DNA of 28,063 bases, from contig CAJUNX010000039.1 of assembly GCA_910587865.1 (NCBI GenBank), positions 12,346-40,408 on the forward strand, read 5' to 3'. A program made the translations under genes and the position numbers. Position 1 is the first letter of the stretch, and the number at the start of each line of letters is the position of its first letter. Of this stretch, positions 15,615 to 22,321 are shown one piece after another. The notes below the pieces were generated by a model that was not told the origin of the DNA, made no database searches, and was given only the letters and a program-made list of their open reading frames with translations. This stretch comes from an uncultured Roseburia sp. (GTDB lineage: Bacteria; Bacillota; Clostridia; Lachnospirales; Lachnospiraceae).

Positions 15615-17495
15615 TTGAATGCGAAGAGACGAAAGAAAAGACAACTGAGAAACCTGATCTGTATGACGTGGTGCGGCGCGGAGCTTCTGATCGTGCTGCT
15701 GGCGTTTCTGGGACTGGGGAATGTGCTGCGGCGGACGATGGAGAGCGGGGAGTATAAAAATGTCAGCGGGATCTGGGGGAATTTTTCACCGGAGAGCCTG
15801 CCCGCCAGCGCGAAAGAGGCCGGACCCGTCATCTGCCTGGACGCGGGGCACGGCGGGAAGGACAACGGATCGGATTACAGCCAGAGATTTGAGAAGGATG
15901 ACAATTTAAGAATCACGCTGGCGGTGGCGGCGTATCTGCGCGGAAAGAATGTGACAGTGTTCTTAACCAGGGAGGACGATACGTTTGTGAGCCTGGAGGA
16001 CCGCTGCAGCTTTGCCAATACGAACAACGTGGATTATTTTGTGTCGCTGCACAGAAACGACGGGGACGGCGCGGGAGTCGAGGTCTGGGTGGACAGCGCG
16101 GCGAACGGCGAGACGGTGGAGATGGCGCAGAAGATTCTGGACGGGCTGAGCGGGGTCGGCATTCAGCGCAACCGCGGGCTGAAAAAAGGGACGCAGAGGA
16201 GCGAGAACGGAGATTATTTTGTCAATGCAAATACGAATATGCCCTCGTGTATCGTGGAATTGGGATTCATCGGAAATGCGGAGGACAATCGGATGTTTGA
16301 CGAACATCTGGATGCGTACGCGGCAGCCATCGGGGATGCGGTTCTCTCGACGTACGAGGCGCATAAGGATGAGCACAGGAAGGACGGCGACGTGGGAACG
16401 GGAGCCGGAGAAGCAGACGGAACGGGAGCCGACGGGATCGGAGCGCCCGGAATAGCCGGAGCCGGAGGAACGTCAGACGAAGCGCCCGGGAGCGATGGAG
16501 CTGCCGGAGCGCCCGGGATTACGGGAGGAGCAGGAACGGGAGCCGACGGGACCGGAGCGCCCGGGATTACGGGAGGAGCAGGAACGGGAGCCGACGGGAC
16601 CGGAGCGCCCGGGATTACGGGAGGAGCAGGAACGGGAGCTGCGGGAACCAGAATATCCGTCGATACAAAGGGGATGTCCGGCATCCACAGGGCGGCGGAA
16701 AACAGCATTTCCGGAATGGCCGGCATAAAGAATTTTCTGGATGAAACGCGCGCATCGCAGGAGCCTGCGGAAACGGCGCCGCAGGTGACGATGATCGATC
16801 CGGCAGGAAAGGATAATACCGGTCAGGACTGGGGCCAGGGCGTGAATGTGGACGAGAAAAACCGGCCGGTCGGGGCGCTGAATGCGCAGGCGCAGTACGG
16901 GGCATTAAACGCCCTGTTTATTGCGGAAGACACGCCGACGATTTATCTTACATTTGACGAAGGGTACGAATGCGGAAATACGGAATCTCTGCTGAATACA
17001 CTAAAGGAGAAGGACGTAAAGGCCGTCTTTTTTGTGACTCAGCCGTACGTGAGAGATGACGGGGAACTCGTGCAGCGCATGATCGACGACGGGCATGTCA
17101 TCGGAAACCACAGCGTGAGCCATCCGGCCGCAGGGCTTCCCTCACAGACGGCGGAGGAGCAGCAGAATGAGGTGATGGGACTGCATAATTATATGCTGGA
17201 GCATTACGGCTATACGATGAATCTGTTCCGCTATCCGGCCGGAAAATTCAGTGAGCAGTCGCTCGCAATCGTAAACAACTGCGGTTACAAAAGCGTGTTC
17301 TGGAGCTTTGCATATCTGGATTACGATGTGGAAAATCAGCCCGACCGGGCGGAAAGCCTGAAAAAAATGGTCGATAAGCTTCACCCCGGCGCAGTGTACC
17401 TGCTGCATGCCGAGTCGTCCACAAACGCTGCGGTGCTCGGTGAATTTATCGATCAGGCAAGGGAAAAGGGCTACACGTTCGGGGTGATCGGATAG
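15615..17495 (+). CDS. Fused N-acetylmuramoyl-L-alanine amidase (CwlD-like) and PdaA-like polysaccharide deacetylase
   Basis: A 626-residue cell-wall enzyme starting with TTG (GGGGAT upstream). A basic N-terminus and one membrane segment (about 22-38) anchor it outside the membrane. Residues about 70-245 form a zinc Amidase_3 domain: DAGHGG (His79), Glu93, SLHRN (His146), VELGF (Glu215). About 255-360 is a Gly/Ala/Thr-rich linker with tandem repeats. Residues about 395-626 form a NodB-type deacetylase of PdaA type: TFDEGYE (446-452), HSVSHP (499-504), RYPAGKFSE (from 539), YLLHAES (His598). In Bacillus, CwlD strips the stem peptide and PdaA deacetylates the same muramic acid to form the spore-cortex delta-lactam; here both would be in one chain. 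A vegetative wall role is the alternative. Confidence 0.9.
   Translation: MNAKRRKKRQLRNLICMTWCGAELLIVLLAFLGLGNVLRRTMESGEYKNVSGIWGNFSPESLPASAKEAGPVICLDAGHGGKDNGSDYSQRFEKDDNLRITLAVAAYLRGKNVTVFLTREDDTFVSLEDRCSFANTNNVDYFVSLHRNDGDGAGVEVWVDSAANGETVEMAQKILDGLSGVGIQRNRGLKKGTQRSENGDYFVNANTNMPSCIVELGFIGNAEDNRMFDEHLDAYAAAIGDAVLSTYEAHKDEHRKDGDVGTGAGEADGTGADGIGAPGIAGAGGTSDEAPGSDGAAGAPGITGGAGTGADGTGAPGITGGAGTGADGTGAPGITGGAGTGAAGTRISVDTKGMSGIHRAAENSISGMAGIKNFLDETRASQEPAETAPQVTMIDPAGKDNTGQDWGQGVNVDEKNRPVGALNAQAQYGALNALFIAEDTPTIYLTFDEGYECGNTESLLNTLKEKDVKAVFFVTQPYVRDDGELVQRMIDDGHVIGNHSVSHPAAGLPSQTAEEQQNEVMGLHNYMLEHYGYTMNLFRYPAGKFSEQSLAIVNNCGYKSVFWSFAYLDYDVENQPDRAESLKKMVDKLHPGAVYLLHAESSTNAAVLGEFIDQAREKGYTFGVIG
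16515..16639 (+). repeat. 48-bp in-frame tandem repeat in the amidase-deacetylase linker
   Basis: Units beginning GGGATTACGGGAGGAGCAGG start at 16515, 16563 and 16611; the third stops matching after 29 bases. Each full unit adds 16 residues of the GITGGAGTGADGTGAP type. Degenerate earlier units lie at about 16,395-16,480. Confidence 0.95.
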
Positions 17496-17545
17496 GAGAG
17501 AGGGGCGTCAGAAAGCCATGCTGTTTTTCTATCCGATATTTTCCT

Positions 17546-17574
17546 TTCACAAATTCGCCTGTCTGTGGTAAAAT
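17546..17574 (+). promoter_or_regulatory. Candidate promoter of the hydEGF operon
   Basis: TTCACA (17546-17551), 17-nt spacer, TAAAAT (17569-17574). It is followed by a leader of about 80 nt containing a 15-bp hairpin. Confidence 0.6.
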
Positions 17575-17592
17575 AAATGCTGACGGAATTCG

Positions 17593-17633
17593 CGCGCATG
17601 TCCGGACGAAGGAAAAGTGTCCGGACATGCGCG
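17593..17633 (+). promoter_or_regulatory. 15-bp leader hairpin upstream of hydE
   Basis: A perfect inverted repeat: CGCGCATGTCCGGAC at 17593-17607 and GTCCGGACATGCGCG at 17619-17633, loop of 11 nt that contains GAAGGAAAAG. No T-run follows, so it is not a standard terminator. It lies between the promoter and the hydE start, and an in-frame ATG at 17627 is inside the right arm. It could be an RNA switch, an mRNA stabiliser or a protein operator. Confidence 0.7.
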
Positions 17634-17659
17634 GGCAGACAGAAGAAACGGGGCGATAT

Positions 17660-18706
17660 ATGGAACGGGAATCAGAGATCACAGAGCGTCTGTACGAGGA
17701 TCACCAGATCAGCCTGGATGGTTTACGGACGCTTCTTACGACAGATCATCAGGAATGCATCGACCGTCTTTTCGCGTATGCGCAAAAGACGGCGCAGAGC
17801 ATCTACGGGAACCGGGTTTACATCCGGGGTCTGATCGAATTCACAAACTACTGCAAAAATAACTGCTATTACTGCGGAATCCGGTGCGAAAATAAACATG
17901 CCGAGCGCTACCGGCTGACAGAGGAGGAGATCTTAAGCTGCTGCGAGACCGGATACGGGCTGGGATTTCGTACGTTTGTGCTGCAGGGCGGCGAGGATGC
18001 CTGTTTCACGGATGAGCGGATCTGCGCGCTGGTGTCGGCGATAAGGACGCGCTACCCGGATTGTGCGATCACACTTTCGATCGGGGAGAAATCAAAGGAG
18101 AGCTATCAGGCGTATTTTGACGCCGGTGCAGACCGCTATCTGCTCCGGCATGAGACCGCGGATGAGACGCATTACCGCACGCTGCACCCGCCGGAGCTTT
18201 CCCTTGCGAACCGGAAGCGCTGTCTGTATGATTTAAAGGAGATTGGTTATCAGACAGGCTGCGGTTTTATGGTGGGTTCTCCGCATCAGACCGTGGAGAC
18301 GCTGTATGAGGATCTGACGCTGATTGGGGAGCTTTGCCCGCAGATGGTCGGAATCGGGCCGTTTATCCCGCAGAAGGACACTCCGTTCGGACGGATGCCG
18401 GCGGGAACCTTAGACCAGACGCTGCGGCTTCTTGCGATCATCCGGCTGCTGCATCCGCCGGTGCTGCTTCCGGCGACAACGGCACTCGGGACGATTCATC
18501 CCAAAGGCAGGGAGAAGGGGATTCTCGCCGGTGCGAACGTCGTGATGCCGAATCTCTCGCCGGTAAATGTCAGGAAGAAATATGCGCTTTACGACAATAA
18601 GATCTGTACCGGGGACGAGGCGGCGGAGTGCCGTGCGTGCTTAAACCGGCGCATGGAGGACATCGGATACCGTATCGTGACCGACCGGGGAGATTATGCG
18701 GGCTGA
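17660..18706 (+). CDS. hydE: [FeFe]-hydrogenase H-cluster radical SAM maturase HydE
   Basis: A 348-residue radical SAM enzyme that helps build the 2Fe subcluster of [FeFe]-hydrogenase. The SAM-cluster motif CKNNCYYCG has Cys65, Cys69 and Cys72 and is followed by GIRCENK, typical of HydE rather than BioB. The C-terminal CX7CX2C (ICTGDEAAECRAC) matches the accessory cluster found in some HydE proteins. The barrel strand motif LQGGEDACF is also present. ATG 17660 gives the normal family length; ATG 17627, inside the leader hairpin, would add 11 residues and has an AGGA about 12 nt upstream, so the start is uncertain. It heads a hydE-hydG-hydF operon. Confidence 0.95.
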   Translation: MERESEITERLYEDHQISLDGLRTLLTTDHQECIDRLFAYAQKTAQSIYGNRVYIRGLIEFTNYCKNNCYYCGIRCENKHAERYRLTEEEILSCCETGYGLGFRTFVLQGGEDACFTDERICALVSAIRTRYPDCAITLSIGEKSKESYQAYFDAGADRYLLRHETADETHYRTLHPPELSLANRKRCLYDLKEIGYQTGCGFMVGSPHQTVETLYEDLTLIGELCPQMVGIGPFIPQKDTPFGRMPAGTLDQTLRLLAIIRLLHPPVLLPATTALGTIHPKGREKGILAGANVVMPNLSPVNVRKKYALYDNKICTGDEAAECRACLNRRMEDIGYRIVTDRGDYAG

Positions 18707-18831
18707 TGCGTGGGCGCGTTTCGCCCGAAGATCAGGGCAGCGCCGATCGAATCGGATACCGTATCGTGACCGACCGGGGAGATGATACGGGCTGATGCGT
18801 GGGTGCGTTTCGCCCGGAGATCAGGGCAGCG
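18662..18831. repeat. Duplication of the hydE 3' end, 89-bp period
   Basis: About 80 bases beginning ATCGGATACCGTATCGTGAC at 18662 recur at 18751 with a few substitutions. The first copy encodes the last 15 residues and stop of HydE; the second is a non-coding ghost of the same end. It occupies most of the 234-nt hydE-hydG gap, and I see no promoter there. Confidence 0.93.
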
Positions 18832-18940
18832 TCCCGGAGCAGGATGACAGAGAAAATCCAGAGGGAAGCGGGGATCCCGCCGTCATTTTCAGGGCGGCAG
18901 GAGGAGCGGAAAGAATATATCAGGAAAGGAAGAGACCAAC

Positions 18941-20362
18941 ATGTACAACGCAGCATCTTTAAAAGCGGAAGAATTTATTTCAGACGAGGAGATCAGGGAG
19001 ACACTGGCCTACGCGGATGCAAATAAGGACAATGCGGAGCTGATCGACGCGATTATCGCGAAGGCCAGAGAGCGCAAAGGGTTAAATCACCGGGAGGCAT
19101 CGGTGCTTCTGGCATGTGAGATCCCGGAAAAGATCGAGGAGGTCTATGCGCTTGCGCGGGAGATCAAACAGGATTTTTACGGAAACCGCATCGTGCTTTT
19201 TGCGCCGCTTTACCTGTCGAACTACTGCGTCAACGGCTGCCTGTACTGTCCGTATCACCTGAAAAATAAACACATTGCGCGAAAGAAGCTGACACAGGAG
19301 GAGATCGTAAAAGAGGTCACCGCCTTACAGGATATGGGGCATAAGCGACTTGCGATCGAGGCGGGCGAGGATCCGGTGAACAATCCGATCGAATATATCC
19401 TGGAGTGTATCGATACGATTTACAGCATTAAGCATAAAAACGGTGCGATCCGCCGCGTGAATGTCAATATTGCGGCGACAACCGTAGAAAATTACCGGAA
19501 ATTAAAAGAGGCCGGGATCGGCACGTACATTCTGTTTCAGGAGACGTATCATAAGGAGAGCTATGAGAAGCTGCACCCGACCGGGCCGAAGCATGATTAT
19601 GCGTATCACACGGAGGCGATGGACCGGGCGATGGAGGGCGGCATCGACGATGTCGGGCTTGGCGTGCTCTTTGGCTTAGAGCTTTACCGCTATGAGTTCG
19701 CCGGCCTTCTGATGCACGCGGAGCATTTAGAGGCAGTGCACGGCGTGGGGCCGCACACGATCAGCGTACCGCGGGTCAAGCATGCGGATGACATTGATCC
19801 GTCCGCGTTTGACAACGGCATCAGCGATGATATTTTTGCAAAACTCTGTGCGCTGATCCGTATTTGTGTCCCGTATACCGGAATGATCATTTCCACGCGG
19901 GAGAGTCAAAAGGTGCGGGAGCGCGTGCTGCCGCTCGGCGTCTCGCAGATCAGCGGCGCGTCAAAGACAAGTGTAGGAGGATATGCGGAACCCGAACAGG
20001 AGGAGGATGTGACGAGCGCGCAGTTTGATGTCAGCGATCAGCGGACATTAGACGAGGTGGTGAACTGGCTGATGAAGCTGGGGCATCTTCCGAGCTTCTG
20101 CACGGCCTGCTACCGCGAGGGGCGCACCGGTGACCGGTTTATGGAATTGTGCAAAAATATGCAGATCTTAAACTGCTGCCATCCGAATGCGCTTCTGACA
20201 TTGCGGGAATACCTTGAGGACTATGCCGGCGAGGAAACGAAGCGGATCGGGATGGAACTGATTGATCGGGAACTGAAACATATCCCGAACCCGAAGGCGA
20301 GAGCGACGGCGGAGGAGAATTTGAGAAAGATCGGAGAGGGACAGCGGGACTTCCGGTTTTAA
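18941..20362 (+). CDS. hydG: [FeFe]-hydrogenase maturase HydG (tyrosine lyase, radical SAM)
   Basis: A 473-residue enzyme of normal HydG length. It cleaves tyrosine to supply the CO and CN ligands of the H-cluster as an Fe(CO)2CN-cysteine synthon. The SAM-cluster motif is CVNGCLYC (Cys96, Cys100, Cys103), followed by PYHLKNKHI, diagnostic for HydG/ThiH. The C-terminal auxiliary cluster motif CX2CX22C is intact (Cys387, Cys390, Cys413). ATG 18941 has AGGAAAGGAAGAG upstream. It lies between hydE and hydF. Confidence 0.98.
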   Translation: MYNAASLKAEEFISDEEIRETLAYADANKDNAELIDAIIAKARERKGLNHREASVLLACEIPEKIEEVYALAREIKQDFYGNRIVLFAPLYLSNYCVNGCLYCPYHLKNKHIARKKLTQEEIVKEVTALQDMGHKRLAIEAGEDPVNNPIEYILECIDTIYSIKHKNGAIRRVNVNIAATTVENYRKLKEAGIGTYILFQETYHKESYEKLHPTGPKHDYAYHTEAMDRAMEGGIDDVGLGVLFGLELYRYEFAGLLMHAEHLEAVHGVGPHTISVPRVKHADDIDPSAFDNGISDDIFAKLCALIRICVPYTGMIISTRESQKVRERVLPLGVSQISGASKTSVGGYAEPEQEEDVTSAQFDVSDQRTLDEVVNWLMKLGHLPSFCTACYREGRTGDRFMELCKNMQILNCCHPNALLTLREYLEDYAGEETKRIGMELIDRELKHIPNPKARATAEENLRKIGEGQRDFRF

Positions 20363-20433
20363 ACGTACCAGGCCGGAGCGGAGCGCCGGTGCAGACGGTT
20401 TTTCCGTTTGGGAAGAATCGAAAAGCGCCGGCG

Positions 20434-20517
20434 GGAGAGGCGCGGGCCTGCAGCTGGAGAGGAATGACATACGATCCCGGTTGCCTGTTCTGTTACGGAG
20501 AGGCACGGGCCTGTAGC
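20434..20517. repeat. 21-bp imperfect direct repeat in the hydG-hydF gap, 63-bp period
   Basis: GGAGAGGCGCGGGCCTGC at 20434 recurs as GGAGAGGCACGGGCCTGT at 20497 (19 of 21 bases over the full unit). The 182-nt gap otherwise holds no gene or clear promoter. The hydF frame runs open through it from GTG 20389, but that extension has no HydF character. Confidence 0.8.
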
Positions 20518-20544
20518 GGCATCGGAGAAAGGAGCGGGAATCAC

Positions 20545-22110
20545 ATGGCAGGAACATTGCAGGAGACACCGGGCGCAAGCCGGCTTCATATCGGCGTATT
20601 CGGCAGGACAAACAGCGGAAAATCATCTTTTTTAAATGCGTTTGCCGGGCAGGAGGTCTCGATCGTCGCTGATGTGGCGGGAACGACGACAGACCCGGTG
20701 ACAAAAGCGATGGAGATCGCACCCTTAGGCCCCTGCGTGCTGATCGATACGGCAGGCTTTGGTGATGAGAGCGAACTCGGCGCGCGCCGGATGGAGCGGA
20801 CGCGGCTTGCGGCGGAGAAGACGGAAGCTGCGGTGCTGCTATTCCCGGGAGATGTGTTTGCAGGGAGAATGAAAGAGCTGTCGGGGCAGGAGGCATGGAA
20901 GAGAGCGGATGCACGAGCAGAGAAGGAAGGACTTCCCGGGGAAGGGGCCTGTGCAGAGAGGCCGGAAGAGTTTTCCGGGCAGAGCGTCCCGCAGGGGCCG
21001 GTTTGCGGCGATGCGGAAGAGACATGCTGGGCGGAGGAACTGCGCTGGTACCGGCAGTTTAAAAAGCAGGGAATCCCGGTGCTGCCTGTGATCAGCAAGG
21101 CGGACTGCCTGGTGATATCTGAAGCCGGAGAGTCAATGTGTGCGGACCGGCAGACGGCCGATCCGAGGGCTGCTGTGCCGGGGAACGGAAAAGACGGCTG
21201 CTTGGCTGCAGCGGACTGCAGGCCGCCCGAAGGCCCGGGAGCATCAGAATCAAAAGTCGGCCGTCTGTCCGGGGAACCGGGGACGACGAAACCGGATGAA
21301 ACCGGTCTGCTTTCCGCGGCGCTTGAGGAGATCCGGAGGCTGACCGGCGAACAGCCGCTTTCTGTCAGCGCCGTGACCAGAGAGGGGATCCCGCAGGTGC
21401 GGGAGGCGCTTGCCAGGCTTCTGCCGGAGGATTATGACAGCAGGAGCATCACGGGAGAGCTCTGTGAGGCGGATGACGTCGTGCTGCTTGTGATGCCGCA
21501 GGACATCCAGGCGCCGAAGGGACGGCTGATCCTGCCGCAGGTGCAGACGATCCGTGAGCTGCTCGATAAAAAGTGCATCGTCATGAGCGTCACGACAGAC
21601 CGGCTCGCCGGCGCGCTTTTTGCCCTGGCGCGGCCGCCGAAGCTGATCATCACCGATTCCCAGGTGTTCGGGGAGGTTTACCGGTTAAAACCGGCGGAGA
21701 GTATGCTGACATCGTTTTCCGTGCTCTTTGCCGCGTACAAGGGCGATCTGCCGTACTATATCGAGGGGGCGGCTGCGATCGATTCGCTTACGCCTGACGC
21801 GCGCGTGCTGATCGCGGAGTGCTGTACACACGCGCCGCTGACGGAGGATATCGGCCGGGTGAAGATTCCGCGGATGCTAAAAAAGCGGTTCGGGGAAGGG
21901 ATCACGGTGGACATTGTAAGCGGAACGGATTTCCCGGAGGATCCCGGCGGCTATGATCTGATCATCCAGTGCGGCGCCTGCATGTTCAACCGGAGATATG
22001 TGCTCGCGCGGATCGACCGGGCAAAGAGCCGGCGCGTTCCGATGACAAATTACGGGGTGGCGATCGCGCATCTGACCGGGATACTCGATAAGATCAGTTA
22101 TATCGCGTGA
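20545..22110 (+). CDS. hydF: [FeFe]-hydrogenase maturation GTPase HydF, with two extra segments
   Basis: A 521-residue scaffold GTPase that carries the 2Fe precursor and hands it to the hydrogenase. ATG 20545 has AAAGGAG upstream. GTPase motifs: GRTNSGKS (20-27), AGTTTD (45-50), DTAGF (68-72), and ISKAD (183-187) in the G4 place, where NKxD is usual. The C-terminal cluster-binding cysteines are ECCTHAP (Cys427, His429) and QCGACMFNR (Cys476, Cys479); family members often have HCxxC, here Gln475 replaces the His. HydF is usually about 400 residues. The excess sits in two hydrophilic stretches of about 55 residues each, at roughly 105-165 and 190-250, flanking G4. A terminator follows. Confidence 0.95.
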   Translation: MAGTLQETPGASRLHIGVFGRTNSGKSSFLNAFAGQEVSIVADVAGTTTDPVTKAMEIAPLGPCVLIDTAGFGDESELGARRMERTRLAAEKTEAAVLLFPGDVFAGRMKELSGQEAWKRADARAEKEGLPGEGACAERPEEFSGQSVPQGPVCGDAEETCWAEELRWYRQFKKQGIPVLPVISKADCLVISEAGESMCADRQTADPRAAVPGNGKDGCLAAADCRPPEGPGASESKVGRLSGEPGTTKPDETGLLSAALEEIRRLTGEQPLSVSAVTREGIPQVREALARLLPEDYDSRSITGELCEADDVVLLVMPQDIQAPKGRLILPQVQTIRELLDKKCIVMSVTTDRLAGALFALARPPKLIITDSQVFGEVYRLKPAESMLTSFSVLFAAYKGDLPYYIEGAAAIDSLTPDARVLIAECCTHAPLTEDIGRVKIPRMLKKRFGEGITVDIVSGTDFPEDPGGYDLIIQCGACMFNRRYVLARIDRAKSRRVPMTNYGVAIAHLTGILDKISYIA

Positions 22111-22133
22111 TTGTCAGACGGGAAAACAGTTTT

Positions 22134-22175
22134 AAGGAATCTTTTGCATGTTAAATGGCAGAAGATTCCTTTTCT
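22134..22175 (+). terminator. Intrinsic terminator of the hyd operon
   Basis: Arms AAGGAATCTT (22134-22143) and AAGATTCCTT (22162-22171) with an 18-nt loop, then TTCTGAT. The T-run is short but the position, 24 nt after the hydF stop, fits. Confidence 0.65.
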
Positions 22176-22254
22176 GATAAAATTTATGGTGAATTTAGAT
22201 GATCTCTTTAGAGAAACAGTAAAACCTCCGGGTTCTCCCGGATTCCGGACATGA

Positions 22255-22276
22255 AAAAAGCAGGATACCTTTTTCA
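22255..22276. terminator. Weak possible terminator at the hyd / AT-rich region border
   Basis: AAAAA, a two-base bulge, AGG-ATA-CCT, TTTTT: a short hairpin with A- and T-runs that could end transcription from either side, most usefully the minus-strand transporter operon that stops at 22322. A small CCGGG/CCCGG hairpin lies just to its left near 22230. The 211-nt gap 22111-22321 has no gene. Confidence 0.35.
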
Positions 22277-22321
22277 GTTTGGCGGGGCAGGTTAGTTAGC
22301 TTTATATTGAAATTCGGAGAT

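Noticed and set aside
16214..16726. Pro/Ala-rich minus-strand frame with repeats
   Set aside because: It is only the complement of the Gly/Ala-rich linker repeat of the amidase-deacetylase gene.
20389..20544. N-terminal extension of HydF from GTG 20389
   Set aside because: It passes through an intergenic direct repeat, and ATG 20545 has a good AAAGGAG and starts the known HydF domain.
20168..21025. 285-codon minus-strand frame
   Set aside because: Shadow across the end of hydG and the start of hydF; Ser/Arg/Pro-rich with no recognisable domain.
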